NCBI RefSeq assembly: GCF_008041945.1
Contig: NZ_VKAD01000002.1
Span: 186,001-250,000 of the forward strand
DNA length: 64,000 bases
Reading direction: 5' to 3'
From: Reinekea thalattae
GTDB taxonomy: Bacteria; Pseudomonadota; Gammaproteobacteria; Pseudomonadales; Natronospirillaceae
In this document: piece after piece, positions 19,441 through 30,387 of the stretch
How positions within the stretch are numbered: position 1 is the stretch's first letter
Layout: the number at the start of each line of letters is the position of its first letter
Translations under genes and position numbers: made by a program
Notes under the pieces: model-generated
What the model was told of the DNA's origin: nothing
Seen by the model: only the letters and a program-made list of their open reading frames with translations
The model's database searches: none

Positions 19441-19730
19441 TGGCTGCGGCATCGCCACGATTGAATTTGCTGTTAATAGCAGGCTTGGTTGCGTTGCTGT
19501 TAATGACCACCTTCCAAATAGTCGCCGTGACTTATCAAACGCGACATCAGTTTGCGTCGTTAGAGCAGATGCGTGATCAGCTGCGAGCGATGCAAGAAGA
19601 GTGGGGCAAATTATTGTTGGAAGAAAGTGCGTTTTCTTCACCTTCTCGGGTTGAGCGAATTGCACGAGAAGAATTAAACATGGTGTTGCCGGACGTGGCA
19701 AACACAAAACAGTTACAAAGCTTGGAGTAA
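19440..19730 (+). CDS. ftsL: Cell division protein FtsL
   Basis: 96 residues, bitopic. A short cytoplasmic N-terminus, one membrane helix (LLLIAGLVALLLMTTFQIVAV) and a periplasmic coiled coil that pairs with FtsB in the FtsQLB divisome complex. Sequence is weakly conserved in this family; identity rests on length, topology and place between rsmH and ftsI. The start overlaps the rsmH stop. Confidence 0.95.
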   Translation: MAAASPRLNLLLIAGLVALLLMTTFQIVAVTYQTRHQFASLEQMRDQLRAMQEEWGKLLLEESAFSSPSRVERIAREELNMVLPDVANTKQLQSLE

Positions 19731-19741
19731 AGCGAGTCTTT

Positions 19742-21406
19742 ATGAAGCAACTCAGTTGGCGTTACATGACTATCCAAATACTGTTGCTGGCATTGCTGTC
19801 AGTGACGGTTTGGCGCGTCGTGTATTTGCAGGTGTTGCAGAAAGACTTTCTGATCTCGGAAGGCACATCGCGCTGGCAGCGAGTTGAAGTCGTTACTGCG
19901 CCGCGAGGCATGTTGTCTGATCGTTACGGAAAACCCGTTGCGGTGAGTACGCCGGTTGTGTCTTTGTGGGCAGACCCTAGAGAATTGAATAAAGAAGACA
20001 TTCCGCAATTGGCGAAAGCGGCAGGTGTCAGTGAAGGCACATTGCGCTTTAGAGCCGATCAACACCGAGCCTTTATGTATATTCGTCGCCAAGCGACACC
20101 GGAACAAGCTGAGGCGGTTTTAGATTTAGGTTTGAAAGGCGTTTACGGCCGCCCCGAATACAAACGTTATTATCCTGCCGGTGAAGTTGCCGCTCAGGTG
20201 GTTGGCTTTACCAATGTTGATGACAAAGGCCAAGAAGGAATAGAGCTGGCATTTGAGCAGCAGTTGGCAGGACAGGCAGGGAAAAAAGAAGTGATTCGGG
20301 ATTTGCTTGGTAGGTCGGTTCGCGACATTGGCGAATTGGCAGCGGCTCAACCCGGCAATAATTTGAATTTAACTATCGACTTGAGGCTGCAATATCTCGC
20401 CTATCGAGAGTTAAAATCAGCAATAGCAAGAACCGGAGCCAGCTCCGGTTCTGTGGTTATGATGGATGTGCACAGCGGCGAAGTCTTAGCGCTGGTTAAT
20501 CAGCCTGGCTACAACCCAAACGACCGTTCCAGCATTACACCAGAAGCGCTGCGGAACCGAGCGGTCACCGATGTTTATGAGCCCGGCTCGATTATGAAAC
20601 CCTTTACTATGGCGATTGCTTTAGAGCAGGGATTAGTCAGCCCAGACAGTGCTATCAATACTAGTCCTGGGCGTTTGCGCTTAGGTCGTTTTACGATTCG
20701 TGATTTTAGAGATTACGGCACATTGACGGCAACCGAAGTGATTCAAAAATCGTCCAATGTCGGCATCGTCAAAATTGCAAAAGATTTAGATCGCGACGTG
20801 TTTTGGCAAACGCTTTACGACTTTGGTTTGGGCACTACCGCAGGCGTAGGCTTCCCAGGTGAAGCTTCAGGTTCTTTGCCAAACCCAATGCGTTGGGATG
20901 AAGTACGTCAAGGCGCGCTGGCTTATGGTTATGGTTTATCTGTTTCACCGATCTTAATGGCGCAGGCTTACGCGACGCTCGCTAATGATGGCAAGCGTGT
21001 GCATGCCAAGCTCATTCAAGGTATTTCGCCGTTTGATGATGATCAGCAGGTGGTTTCCAAAACCACGGCTAACCAAGTTATCGATATGATGAAAACGGTT
21101 GTTGAACCTGGTGGTACCGCTCGCCAAGCGAAGCTCGACTGGTACTCGGTGGCGGGTAAAACCGGCACCAGCCATAAGGTTGGTGCAGAAGGTTATGAAG
21201 ATGCGAAATATGTTTCTTCTTTTGTTGGTATTGCACCGGCTAACGATCCGCAGATTGTCACCGTCGTGTTTATTAATGAGCCGCCGCAAGACTCCTATTA
21301 CGGTGGTGAAATTCCGGCGTCGATCTTTAACGGTTTAATGAGCCAAGCACTGCCGCTGTTGAATATTCCCAGTGATCAGTCTCCATTAGCAAGAGGAGCT
21401 TTATAA
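19742..21406 (+). CDS. ftsI: Peptidoglycan transpeptidase FtsI (PBP3)
   Basis: 554 residues. Septal cross-linking enzyme working with FtsW. One N-terminal membrane helix (about residues 11-30), a pedestal domain, and a transpeptidase domain with the acyl-serine motif SIMK (Ser283), SSN (337-339) and KTGT. It is the target of PBP3-selective beta-lactams in relatives. It lies 11 bp after ftsL and one base before the murE start. Confidence 0.98.
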   Translation: MKQLSWRYMTIQILLLALLSVTVWRVVYLQVLQKDFLISEGTSRWQRVEVVTAPRGMLSDRYGKPVAVSTPVVSLWADPRELNKEDIPQLAKAAGVSEGTLRFRADQHRAFMYIRRQATPEQAEAVLDLGLKGVYGRPEYKRYYPAGEVAAQVVGFTNVDDKGQEGIELAFEQQLAGQAGKKEVIRDLLGRSVRDIGELAAAQPGNNLNLTIDLRLQYLAYRELKSAIARTGASSGSVVMMDVHSGEVLALVNQPGYNPNDRSSITPEALRNRAVTDVYEPGSIMKPFTMAIALEQGLVSPDSAINTSPGRLRLGRFTIRDFRDYGTLTATEVIQKSSNVGIVKIAKDLDRDVFWQTLYDFGLGTTAGVGFPGEASGSLPNPMRWDEVRQGALAYGYGLSVSPILMAQAYATLANDGKRVHAKLIQGISPFDDDQQVVSKTTANQVIDMMKTVVEPGGTARQAKLDWYSVAGKTGTSHKVGAEGYEDAKYVSSFVGIAPANDPQIVTVVFINEPPQDSYYGGEIPASIFNGLMSQALPLLNIPSDQSPLARGAL

Positions 21407-21407
21407 C

Positions 21408-22868
21408 ATGATTGCGATGATGGATTGGCTGCCAGAATACCCAGAGTTGGCTGGCGTAAAAGCGATACAGCTAACCACTGACAGCCGCGAAGTCACTAAA
21501 GGCTCAATTTTTATTGCGCTAAATATAGAAAGCTACGCTCGTGATGGTCATGACTTTATTGAGTCTGCAATCGATCAGGGCGCAGTGGCGGTATTGTGTG
21601 AGCGAGCATTAAAAACGGCGATTAATACCGCTGTGCCTATTTGTGTTGTCGCCGATTTAAAACAGCGACTAGGTGATCTTGCGCATCGTTTTTATGGCTC
21701 GGCGAGCGAAAAATTAAGCATGATTGGTGTCACTGGCACCAATGGTAAAACCTCTACCTGCCAATATATTGCGCAATCACTAGATTATTTGGGTAAGCGC
21801 TGCGGTGTGATCGGCACCAATGGCCAAGGTTTGTGGGGGCAACTAACGGATACGTTAAATACCACGCCAGATATCATTCGCTTGCACTCAGAAATTACTC
21901 GCCAGCAACAGCAGGGCGCTGAATATTGTGCGATGGAAGTATCGTCGCATGGTTTAGACCAAGGTCGTGTTGATGGCATTCAATTTTCAACAGCGGTGTT
22001 TACCAACCTCAGTCGTGACCATCTCGATTACCACAAAACTATGCAAGCTTACGGCGATGCTAAGTGGCAATTGATGTCTTGGCCTAAGTTGAAAAACGCG
22101 GTGGTTAATCTTGATGATGAGTGGGTGCAGCAGCATTTGGATTCTATTAAAGCTGAACACACTTACACCTTTAGTTTAAGTAAACCGGCGGACTTTCAAG
22201 TCACCGAGATGCGATCGCATACCGCAGGTATCGACGCGACAGTTAAAACAGCCGAAGGCAGTGTCAATCTCAACTTACGCTTACTCGGTTCATTCAATTT
22301 AAGCAATGCGCTAGCGGCATTTGCAGTATTAATGGCAGAGGGTATTCCGTTAAATACTGCTGCGCGGGTGATTTCTAATTGCGCGCCGGTGAAAGGTCGC
22401 ATGGAAATGATTCGTCTGCCTTATGCACCGACGGTGGTGGTCGACCATGCTCACACACCCGATGCTTTAGCGAATGCATTAACCGCTTGTCGCGATCATG
22501 TCGACGGTCGTTTAGGTGTGATCTTTGGTTGCGGTGGTGATCGCGATAAGGGCAAACGTCCAGAGATGGCGAAAATTGCAGAGCAGTATGCTGACTTTGT
22601 TGTGGTGACTGACGACAATCCGCGTACAGAGCAATCGAACGAGATTATTAACGATATTTGTCAGGGCTTTAATCAACCACAAGCCCATAGCATTATTCCA
22701 GATAGAGCCGAAGCGATTACCCAGACACTGGATAGCTGTGGCGAACATGACGTGCTGCTGATTGCAGGCAAAGGTCATGAAAGCTACCAAGAAATCGACG
22801 GCATAAAACATCCGTTTTCTGACCAAGAAGTCGTGCGCAACTGGCAGGAGTCTCATGATGTGGACTGA
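21408..22868 (+). CDS. murE: UDP-MurNAc-tripeptide synthetase (meso-DAP adding)
   Basis: 486 residues. Adds the third amino acid to UDP-MurNAc-dipeptide. The P-loop GVTGTNGKTST is intact, and the DDNPRTE motif carries the DNPR signature of enzymes that use meso-diaminopimelate, so the wall should be the Gram-negative DAP type. GGAG is 9 nt before the ATG. The 3' end overlaps murF by 14 bp. Confidence 0.98.
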   Translation: MIAMMDWLPEYPELAGVKAIQLTTDSREVTKGSIFIALNIESYARDGHDFIESAIDQGAVAVLCERALKTAINTAVPICVVADLKQRLGDLAHRFYGSASEKLSMIGVTGTNGKTSTCQYIAQSLDYLGKRCGVIGTNGQGLWGQLTDTLNTTPDIIRLHSEITRQQQQGAEYCAMEVSSHGLDQGRVDGIQFSTAVFTNLSRDHLDYHKTMQAYGDAKWQLMSWPKLKNAVVNLDDEWVQQHLDSIKAEHTYTFSLSKPADFQVTEMRSHTAGIDATVKTAEGSVNLNLRLLGSFNLSNALAAFAVLMAEGIPLNTAARVISNCAPVKGRMEMIRLPYAPTVVVDHAHTPDALANALTACRDHVDGRLGVIFGCGGDRDKGKRPEMAKIAEQYADFVVVTDDNPRTEQSNEIINDICQGFNQPQAHSIIPDRAEAITQTLDSCGEHDVLLIAGKGHESYQEIDGIKHPFSDQEVVRNWQESHDVD

Positions 22869-24204
22869 TCCTACCTTAGCCGAATGGGCTGCTAGAACTG
22901 ACGGTCAGTTGATCGGCGAAGATAAAGTCATTGCTGGACTTTCAACTGACAGCCGCTCGACGCAAGCAGGCGATATCTATTTGGCGATTCGTGGTGAATC
23001 GTTCGACGGTCATCAATACATTCAGCAAGCGATAGCCGCTGGCGCGATTGCAGTTGTCGCAGAACAGCCGCAAACCATCGATGACAGCATTAGCCAGCTT
23101 ATTGTGCCTGATAGCAAGCGAGCGCTAGGTTACTTGGCAGGCTTGCTGCGCGACCGTTTTCAGGGTCAGGTGATTGCCTTAACTGGCAGTGTTGGCAAGA
23201 CCAGTACGCGCGCCATGCTGGAAAATATTTTGAGCCGCCAAGCGAATTTGTTAGCCACGCAAGGCAACTTTAATAACGACATTGGCGTGCCGAAAACTTG
23301 GTTCCGTTTAACCGATCAGCATCAGCAAGCATTGATCGAAATGGGCGCCAATCACCAGCAAGAAATCGCTTGGTTGTGTGAGTTTTCCAAACCCAACATT
23401 GGCTTGTTGCTTAATGCTGGGCAAGCCCATACAGAAGGGTTTGGCGGTTTAGCAGGCGTACGCCAAGCCAAGGGCGAAATTATCGACGGCACACTCGACT
23501 CTGGTTGCTGTGTGTTAAACAGAGATGACCCTGCTTTTGAACAATGGCAGCTTCGAGCCGGTGCCAAAAAAGTCATTACCTTTGGTCGTGACGCACAAGC
23601 CGATGTGCAATTACTCCGTTATCAGTTAGCACCGTTGGGTAGCGAGTTTTGTTTGGCAACACCTAGCGGTGAAGTCACCATTGCTTGGTCGATGATTGGT
23701 GAACACATGGCATTAAATGCAGCGGCTGCAACGGCAACCGCGTTAGCCGCTGGTGTCACTCTTAATGATATTTGTAGCGGCTTACAAAGCATGGCGGCAG
23801 AGCCTGGTCGGTTGGAGCCAGTGGTTTCAAATTTTGACGGCCCATTAATTAATGATGCGTATAACGCCAACCCAGAATCATTTAAAGCGGCGATCGATGT
23901 ATTAAGTGCCATGAGTGGCCAGCCAATTTTAGTGGCCGGAGACATGGCTGAGTTGGGTGACGATATCATCGCCATGCATCAGCAGGTCGGTCAGTATGCA
24001 AAAGAAAAAGCCATTACCGTACTGAGCGTCGGTCGTTATGCGCAGTACATTTCAGACAGTGCAGATGGGTCTTGTTTTGGTTCTATCGAACAGCTTATCG
24101 CCGCCTTGCCTGAACAGTTAAATTCACAAACGGCGGTATTAATTAAAGGCTCTCGCAGCGCGGGCATGGAACGCGTAGTCGATGCTTTAAGAAGGAGTAA
24201 TTAA
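22855..24204 (+). CDS. murF: UDP-MurNAc-pentapeptide synthetase (D-Ala-D-Ala adding)
   Basis: 449 residues. Ligates D-Ala-D-Ala to the tripeptide precursor. P-loop [10 protein letters not shown]; the Mur ligase central and C-terminal domains are complete, with [11 protein letters not shown]. Two tandem ATGs (22855, 22858); AGGAG upstream is at 4 or 7 nt, so the second may be the true start. The D-Ala-D-Ala ligase that supplies its substrate is not in this cluster. Confidence 0.98.
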   Translation: MMWTDPTLAEWAARTDGQLIGEDKVIAGLSTDSRSTQAGDIYLAIRGESFDGHQYIQQAIAAGAIAVVAEQPQTIDDSISQLIVPDSKRALGYLAGLLRDRFQGQVIALTGSVGKTSTRAMLENILSRQANLLATQGNFNNDIGVPKTWFRLTDQHQQALIEMGANHQQEIAWLCEFSKPNIGLLLNAGQAHTEGFGGLAGVRQAKGEIIDGTLDSGCCVLNRDDPAFEQWQLRAGAKKVITFGRDAQADVQLLRYQLAPLGSEFCLATPSGEVTIAWSMIGEHMALNAAAATATALAAGVTLNDICSGLQSMAAEPGRLEPVVSNFDGPLINDAYNANPESFKAAIDVLSAMSGQPILVAGDMAELGDDIIAMHQQVGQYAKEKAITVLSVGRYAQYISDSADGSCFGSIEQLIAALPEQLNSQTAVLIKGSRSAGMERVVDALRRSN

Positions 24205-25286
24205 TGTTTGTTTGGCTAACCCCTTATCTTATGCAATTAGATGCGGGCTTTGGTGTGCTGCAATACCTAACGGTGCGTGCAATCTTTGGTGTGTTGACCG
24301 CATTGGGCGTTTCGTTAGTGTTTGGCCCTAAGTTGATACGCTTGCTACACAACTATCAGATTGGTCAGTCGGTACGTGACGACGGTCCTCAAAGCCACTT
24401 GAGTAAAGCCGGTACGCCAACCATGGGTGGTGCGTTGATCCTGTTGTCGATCATTATTGCTACCTTGCTTTGGTCGGACCTTTCCAACCTTTATGTTTGG
24501 GTTACGGTGTTGGTTACCGCAGGTTTTGGTTGCATTGGTTGGGTAGATGATTACCGCAAGGTGGTGCAAAAAAATTCCAAAGGCTTGTCTGCAAAAGCGA
24601 AATATTTTTGGCAGTCGGTATTGGGTTTGTCGGCTGCGTTAGTGTTGTATTTCAATGCCACAACGGTTAACGAAACCACTCTGTTTATTCCGTTTTTAAA
24701 AGATGCCGCGTTGCCGCTAGGTGTTATGTTTGTCGTGCTGACTTACTTTGTCATCGTGGGAACGTCAAATGCCGTCAACCTAACCGATGGGCTTGATGGC
24801 TTGGCTATTTTGCCAACCGTTCTAGTGGGCGGTGCTCTTGGAGTGTTCGCTTATGTCACCGGTAACTCTGTTTATTCTGAATACTTACAAATGCCGTATG
24901 TCGCAGGAACCGGTGAAATTATTGTGTTTTGCGCCGCGTTACTCGGCGCGGGGCTTGGCTTTTTATGGTTTAACACTTACCCAGCGCAAGTCTTTATGGG
25001 TGATGTTGGCTCGTTGGCGTTAGGTGCAGCATTGGGTGTGATGGCGGTTATTGTTCGCCAAGAGTTGGTGCTGTTTATTATGGGCGGCGTTTTTGTTGCC
25101 GAAACCGTTTCCGTTATTTTGCAGGTCGGTTCATACAAACTGACGGGTCGCCGAATTTTCCGTATGGCGCCATTGCATCATCATTTTGAATTAAAAGGCT
25201 GGCCAGAGCCGCGTGTCATTGTGCGGTTTTGGATTGTCACTGTGATTCTTGTATTAATTGGTTTGGCTTCGTTGAAGATACGTTAA
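24204..25286 (+). CDS. mraY: Phospho-MurNAc-pentapeptide transferase
   Basis: 360 residues. Polytopic inner-membrane enzyme, about ten helices, that makes lipid I from UDP-MurNAc-pentapeptide and undecaprenyl phosphate. Conserved cytoplasmic loops: [26 protein letters not shown] with catalytic aspartates, and [13 protein letters not shown]. Its start overlaps the murF stop (TAATG), as does its own stop with the murD start. Confidence 0.98.
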   Translation: MFVWLTPYLMQLDAGFGVLQYLTVRAIFGVLTALGVSLVFGPKLIRLLHNYQIGQSVRDDGPQSHLSKAGTPTMGGALILLSIIIATLLWSDLSNLYVWVTVLVTAGFGCIGWVDDYRKVVQKNSKGLSAKAKYFWQSVLGLSAALVLYFNATTVNETTLFIPFLKDAALPLGVMFVVLTYFVIVGTSNAVNLTDGLDGLAILPTVLVGGALGVFAYVTGNSVYSEYLQMPYVAGTGEIIVFCAALLGAGLGFLWFNTYPAQVFMGDVGSLALGAALGVMAVIVRQELVLFIMGGVFVAETVSVILQVGSYKLTGRRIFRMAPLHHHFELKGWPEPRVIVRFWIVTVILVLIGLASLKIR

Positions 25287-26629
25287 TGAAAAATATCGAT
25301 ACCACAAAACAGTATTTAGTCGTTGGCTTAGGCGTTACAGGTGCTTCCTGTGTGCGTTACTTGGTTGCGCGTGGCTGTTCTGTTGCGGTTATTGATAGTC
25401 GTCAGGCGCCGCCAGCAAAGGCGCAGATTGAGCAAGAGTTCCCGCAGGTCATTATGCATTTAGGCGATCTGGACGCCAATATACTGTCTGCCGCCGATGT
25501 TTTAGTGATGAGTCCAGGTGTGCCGTTGGCAACTCCAGCGATCCAACAGGCAATAAATAGTGGCGTCGAAATCAGCAGCGATATCGAATTATTCTTAAAC
25601 GAATTTGATGGCAAATGGGTGGCGATTACCGGCTCTAATGCTAAGTCAACAGTGACTCAGTGGCTGGGCGAAGCGCTCATGGCCGGCGGCCATAAAACCC
25701 TGATTGCTGGCAATATTGGTACGCCAGTATTAAGTGTTGTCGATCAAATGTTTGATGTCGCGGTATTGGAACTGTCCAGTTTTCAGTTGGAGTTATTATC
25801 GCAACCTGAAGCAGATGTCGCAGTGGTATTAAATATCAGTGAAGACCATATGGATCGTTACGATTCATTGGACGATTACCGCCGCGCTAAATTACGCATC
25901 TATGAAGGTGCGCATCATATGTTGGTTAATCGTGAAGACGAACTCACCTGGCCAGAAGTTAAAACTTCAAAGCAGTTAACCAGTTTTGGTTTGCACGAAA
26001 CCGACCAAGGCTATGGCTTATCGTTGCATCAGGGTGAGTTGTATATTTGCCACAATGCTCAGCCTGTACTGGCTGCCAGTCAGCTTGGCTTGCCGGGTCG
26101 GCACAACCAAGCTAATGCTATGGCGGTATTGGCATTAGCCGACAGTATTGGTAACGATCGATCAGCGACACTAAGCAGTTTAAAAGTATTTAAAGGATTG
26201 CCGCACCGCTGCCAATTAGTTGCAGAAAAATCTGGTGTGCAATTTTTCAATGACTCTAAAGCCACGAACGTAGGCTCAGTGTTAGCTGCATTGACTGGCT
26301 TGGCAGACGCAGAGCATAAAAAAATTATTTTACTTGCCGGTGGCGAAGGCAAGGGGCAAAACTTTGATCCACTGATTGAACCAGTTGCAGCAAGCTGTAA
26401 AGCCGTGCTGTTGTTTGGTGCTGATCGCGAAAAAATTCAGCGGTCTTTATCGTCAGCTGAACTTGTTGAAACATTAGCGCAAGCGTTTGATCGCGCGACA
26501 GCGATCGCCCAGCCCGGCGATATTGTTTTGTTGTCGCCGGCCTGTGCCAGCTTTGATCAATTCTCTGGTTTTGCCGCACGCGGCGATGCCTTTGTTGATT
26601 TAGTGGAGGCCTATGATGACGCTCGCTAA
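25286..26629 (+). CDS. murD: UDP-MurNAc-alanine--D-glutamate ligase
   Basis: 447 residues from ATG 25286 ([16 protein letters not shown]); the longer open frame from 25229 lies inside mraY and is not used. Adds D-Glu to UDP-MurNAc-L-Ala. The P-loop reads GSNAKSTVT: the second glycine of the usual GxNGKST is alanine here, which should be tolerable because the Lys-Ser-Thr core is kept. C-terminal LLSPACASFDQF is typical. It overlaps ftsW. Confidence 0.97.
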   Translation: MKNIDTTKQYLVVGLGVTGASCVRYLVARGCSVAVIDSRQAPPAKAQIEQEFPQVIMHLGDLDANILSAADVLVMSPGVPLATPAIQQAINSGVEISSDIELFLNEFDGKWVAITGSNAKSTVTQWLGEALMAGGHKTLIAGNIGTPVLSVVDQMFDVAVLELSSFQLELLSQPEADVAVVLNISEDHMDRYDSLDDYRRAKLRIYEGAHHMLVNREDELTWPEVKTSKQLTSFGLHETDQGYGLSLHQGELYICHNAQPVLAASQLGLPGRHNQANAMAVLALADSIGNDRSATLSSLKVFKGLPHRCQLVAEKSGVQFFNDSKATNVGSVLAALTGLADAEHKKIILLAGGEGKGQNFDPLIEPVAASCKAVLLFGADREKIQRSLSSAELVETLAQAFDRATAIAQPGDIVLLSPACASFDQFSGFAARGDAFVDLVEAYDDAR

Positions 26630-27797
26630 ATCGCACATGCCAATCAGTCAGCGACTGGCTCAGTATTGCCAGCCGATTGCTGCCGTTGATCAGGTGTTAG
26701 TCGCATCTGCCTGTAGCATTTTATTGTTTGGTTTGGTGATGATTGCCTCCGCCGGTATTGATGTTAGCGAACAGTTATTTGGTGTGCCTTACCATTTCGC
26801 CATGCGTCAGTTTATTTACATGGTGTTAGGTTTGTTGGCTGCCGTTCTAATATCGGTGATGCCAGTGGTGTATTGGCAAAAACTCAGTGCTGCGTTTTTG
26901 CTCATCGCCTTTTTACTGTTGTTCTTGGTTTTGATTCCTGGCATTGGTCAAGAGATTAAAGGTTCGCGCCGCTGGATCGATTTAGGTCCGTTTGGTTTTC
27001 AGCCGTCTGAGTTTGCTAAGGTCGCAATGGTGCTATATGTCAGTGCTTATTTAGTGCGACGACGAGATGAAGTGACTAGCAGTTGGGCGGGCTTCTTAAA
27101 ACCAATTTTAGTTTTATCCTTTAGCGTACTTTTACTATTGATGGAGCCGGATTTTGGCTCTGTGGTTGTTATCCTTGGCACCGTGTTGGCGATGTTGTTT
27201 TTAGGTGGTGTTAAACCGGGTCAGTTTTTCTTAGCGATGATTGCTGCTTTGTCGGCCGTGGCGGTGATGGCGTTTGCAGAAAAATATCGAGTGCAACGAT
27301 TGCTCGCCTTTCGCGATCCTTGGGCAGATGAAAATGTTTACGGCAGTGGCTATCAGTTAACCCAATCATTAATCGCCTTTGGTCGGGGAGAATGGTTTGG
27401 TGTCGGTCTCGGTAATTCGATGCAAAAATTGTTTTATCTACCAGAAGCACACAACGACTTTATTATCGCCATCATTGCAGAAGAGTTAGGTTTACTTGGT
27501 GTACTTATTTTATTTGCACTCTATGTGATGATGATTCGAAGAATTTTTAAAGTCGGTCGTTTAGCGGAATTAAAGAACAATCTGTTTGGTGCTTTTACTT
27601 GCTACGGCATTGGCATTTTATTTTCCGGCCAAGCCTTTATTAATGTCGGCGTAAATACAGGCTTATTACCAACTAAGGGTTTGACTCTGCCTTTAGTCAG
27701 TGCCGGTGGCACAAGCTTAATTGTCAGCATCGCACTTATTGCGCTAGTAAACAGAATTTATGCGGAAACCCTTCAACTCAAGGGTGAGAAAGAATGA
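26616..27797 (+). CDS. ftsW: Septal peptidoglycan polymerase FtsW
   Basis: A SEDS-family membrane glycosyltransferase that polymerises lipid II at the septum with FtsI. About ten membrane helices; conserved GSRRWIDLGPFGFQPSE and, near the C-terminus, INVGVNTGLLPTKGLTLPL. Two tandem ATGs (26613, 26616); GGAGG at 26605-26609 sits 6 nt before the second, which I prefer (393 residues). It overlaps murD by 14 bp and murG by 4 bp. Confidence 0.98.
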   Translation: MTLAKSHMPISQRLAQYCQPIAAVDQVLVASACSILLFGLVMIASAGIDVSEQLFGVPYHFAMRQFIYMVLGLLAAVLISVMPVVYWQKLSAAFLLIAFLLLFLVLIPGIGQEIKGSRRWIDLGPFGFQPSEFAKVAMVLYVSAYLVRRRDEVTSSWAGFLKPILVLSFSVLLLLMEPDFGSVVVILGTVLAMLFLGGVKPGQFFLAMIAALSAVAVMAFAEKYRVQRLLAFRDPWADENVYGSGYQLTQSLIAFGRGEWFGVGLGNSMQKLFYLPEAHNDFIIAIIAEELGLLGVLILFALYVMMIRRIFKVGRLAELKNNLFGAFTCYGIGILFSGQAFINVGVNTGLLPTKGLTLPLVSAGGTSLIVSIALIALVNRIYAETLQLKGEKE

Positions 27798-28870
27798 GCA
27801 AAGTAATGATTATGGCCGGTGGTACCGGCGGACATATTTTCCCTGCCGCGGCTGTTGCCGAAGCGTTAGTACAGGCTGGCTATGAAGTCAGTTGGTTGGG
27901 TTCCAAACGCGGTATGGAAGGTAAGTTAGTGCCAAATATGGGTTACCAATTTTGTGGCTTGCCGGTAACGGCCTGGCATGGCGGTAAGCTTAGAAAATTA
28001 ATTGCGCCGATTAATTTACTGCGCGCGTTTTTGGCTTGTGTCGCTATTTTTAAACAGCAAAAGCCTGCCGCGGTAATAGGCTTTGGTGGTTATGCCTCGG
28101 CTCCGGGTGGCGTAGCGGCATGGTTGATGAAAATACCGTTGATTCTACATGAGCAAAACGGAGTGCCAGGGCTGACCAATAAAAAGTTAGCGAGTAAAGC
28201 GCGAACGGTTTTGCAGGCGTTTCCAGATACATTCGAACAGGATTATGCCGTTGTTGGTAATCCTGTTCGCGAGGCGATGTGCCAATTTGAAAATCCAGAA
28301 CAGCGCCAGTTAGGGCAATCGCAGCAGTTAAAAATTTTAGTCTTGGGTGGTTCGCAAGGTGCTCAGTCGATCAACAGTTTATTACCTGAGGCGCTGGCAA
28401 AAATGAGTTCGCTTGATGCTGTCGATGTTTGGCATCAGGCCGGTGCAAATAAGGTGGCAGACTGCCAGCAGGCGTATCAACAAAACGGAGTTGAGGCCAA
28501 GGTTGTTGAGTTTATTGACGACATGGCGCAAGCCTATCAGTGGTGCGATCTAGTCATAGCGCGTAGTGGTGCTGCCACGGTTTCGGAATTAGCCGCCGTT
28601 GGGGTCTATGCGATTTTACTGCCATACCCTTGGCATAAAGATCGTCAGCAGTTTAATAACGCCATGTGGCTATCTAAAGCTGACGCTGCAGAGTGGTATG
28701 AGCACGATGATTTAAATGCAGAAAAATTAGCCGAGCGAATTGATTATTGGCAGCAGCATCGAACGGAACTGCAAGCGGCAGCGATGAACAGCTGGCAACT
28801 GGGTGTACGAGATTCAGCCAGCCGGATATTAAAAGTTATTCAACAGATTTTACCAGAGGACAAGGCATGA
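27794..28870 (+). CDS. murG: Lipid II synthase (UDP-GlcNAc transferase) MurG
   Basis: 358 residues. GT28 peripheral membrane enzyme that adds GlcNAc to lipid I. N-terminal [12 protein letters not shown] glycine-rich loop, [14 protein letters not shown] and the C-terminal [14 protein letters not shown] motif are all present. Overlaps ftsW (ATGA) and murC (ATGA). Confidence 0.98.
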   Translation: MSKVMIMAGGTGGHIFPAAAVAEALVQAGYEVSWLGSKRGMEGKLVPNMGYQFCGLPVTAWHGGKLRKLIAPINLLRAFLACVAIFKQQKPAAVIGFGGYASAPGGVAAWLMKIPLILHEQNGVPGLTNKKLASKARTVLQAFPDTFEQDYAVVGNPVREAMCQFENPEQRQLGQSQQLKILVLGGSQGAQSINSLLPEALAKMSSLDAVDVWHQAGANKVADCQQAYQQNGVEAKVVEFIDDMAQAYQWCDLVIARSGAATVSELAAVGVYAILLPYPWHKDRQQFNNAMWLSKADAAEWYEHDDLNAEKLAERIDYWQQHRTELQAAAMNSWQLGVRDSASRILKVIQQILPEDKA

Positions 28871-30303
28871 CATACGCCCACGCGGATTATAAAAACGGAT
28901 TCCCTATACCGGAGATGCGCCGTATTAAGCGCATCCATTTTGTCGGTATTGGTGGCGTTGGCATGTGTGGCATTGCCGAAGTATTACTTAACCAAGGTTA
29001 TCGTATTAGTGGTTCAGATTTACGTGAGTCGGCGACAACTAAACGACTTGCCAGCATTGGCATCGAAGTTTTTTACGGCCATCAGCAAAGCAATGTTGAA
29101 GGCTCTGATGTTGTTGTTGTTTCAACAGCCGTTAACCCTGCTAATGAAGAAGTCCGCTGGGCGTTAGAAAATCGAGTACCAGTGGTTCGCCGTGCAGAAA
29201 TGTTGGCCGAACTGATGCGCTATCGTCATGGTATTGCGGTTGCCGGCACTCACGGTAAGACAACCACGACATCGTTAATGGCGTCGGTTATGACGTCAGC
29301 TGAATTTGACCCGACCTTTATTATTGGCGGCAAATTAAACAGCGCAGGCAGCAATGCCGGCTTAGGTACGAGTCGCTATTTGGTGGCCGAAGCAGATGAA
29401 AGCGACGCGTCGTTTTTACATCTTCAACCAATGACCGCCATTGTGACCAATATCGATGCCGATCACATGAGTACTTACGATGGTGACTTTGAAAAGCTAA
29501 AGCAGACCTACATCGACTTTTTACACAATGTGCCTTTTTATGGCTTGGTGGTGTTGTGCTCAGACGATGAGCATGTGCAAGCCATCATGCCATCGGTACG
29601 GCGACAGATTATTACTTATGGTTTAAATGAAAAGGCGGACTATCGCGCCATCAATATTCAAAAGCAGGGTGTACAAACGCACTTTACCGTACAGCGTAAA
29701 GGCAAGTCTGACCTGGATGTGAAACTGAATATGCCAGGCGATCACAATGTTTTAAATGCCCTTGCAGTCATTGCTGTTGCCACCGATGAAGGTGTTCAGG
29801 ACGCCGATATTGTAGCTGGTCTTGCAGGCTTTAGTGGTGTTGGTCGCCGCTTTGAAGTGCATGGCGAATACCAAACCGAACGCGGCAATGTGATGTTGGT
29901 TGATGACTATGGTCATCACCCTAAAGAATTGGAAGTTACCTTTGAGGCCATTCGCACTGGCTGGCCAGAAAAACGATTAGTTGCTGTATTTCAGCCGCAT
30001 CGTTATAGCCGGACACGTGACCTATATGAAGATTTTGTCGATGTTTTATCGCGAGTCGACGTGCTGTTGCTACTCGATGTTTACGCCGCTGGTGAGACAC
30101 CAATTAGTGGTGCCGATGGTCGCAGCCTGTGCCGTAGTATTCGCCAGCGTGGTCGAGTCGATCCGATTTTTGTTGAAGATAAGAGCACGTTGTTATCAAT
30201 TTTGACTGACGTGTTAGAAGACGGCGATTTGTTGCTGACTCAAGGTGCCGGTGATGTTGGCAACCTGTCAGTGAAAATCGCCAACAGTTTAGGGCAGAAG
30301 TAA
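28867..30303 (+). CDS. murC: UDP-MurNAc--L-alanine ligase
   Basis: 478 residues from ATG 28867 ([12 protein letters not shown]), chosen because it overlaps the murG stop as ATGA and has GAGGA upstream; an earlier in-frame ATG at 28747 lies within murG. First amino-acid-adding step on UDP-MurNAc. [14 protein letters not shown] and the P-loop [10 protein letters not shown] are intact, as is DDYGHHP. The last codons and stop sit in the first copy of a 21-bp tandem duplication. The usual next gene, ddlB, is absent. Confidence 0.98.
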   Translation: MTYAHADYKNGFPIPEMRRIKRIHFVGIGGVGMCGIAEVLLNQGYRISGSDLRESATTKRLASIGIEVFYGHQQSNVEGSDVVVVSTAVNPANEEVRWALENRVPVVRRAEMLAELMRYRHGIAVAGTHGKTTTTSLMASVMTSAEFDPTFIIGGKLNSAGSNAGLGTSRYLVAEADESDASFLHLQPMTAIVTNIDADHMSTYDGDFEKLKQTYIDFLHNVPFYGLVVLCSDDEHVQAIMPSVRRQIITYGLNEKADYRAINIQKQGVQTHFTVQRKGKSDLDVKLNMPGDHNVLNALAVIAVATDEGVQDADIVAGLAGFSGVGRRFEVHGEYQTERGNVMLVDDYGHHPKELEVTFEAIRTGWPEKRLVAVFQPHRYSRTRDLYEDFVDVLSRVDVLLLLDVYAAGETPISGADGRSLCRSIRQRGRVDPIFVEDKSTLLSILTDVLEDGDLLLTQGAGDVGNLSVKIANSLGQK

Positions 30304-30330
30304 TATCTGTTAGGACAGAAGTAATATCTG
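30289..30330 (+). repeat. 21-bp tandem duplication across the murC stop codon
   Basis: Units 30289-30309 and 30310-30330 match at 20 of 21 positions. The unit is seven codons long, so it repeats the last MurC residues LGQK and its TAA in frame: a second stop lies 21 bp after the first. Confidence 0.9.
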
Positions 30331-30387
30331 GCATTCATTGGGCTAGGTAAAAAGTTACGGGTATAAAGCGTGGAGGCTCTATTAGCC

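Noticed and set aside
25229-25285. N-terminal extension of MurD
   Set aside because: It lies inside mraY, and the ATG at 25286 overlaps the mraY stop and matches the family N-terminus.
28747-28866. N-terminal extension of MurC
   Set aside because: Out-of-frame reading of murG; ATG 28867 has ATGA coupling and a ribosome binding site.
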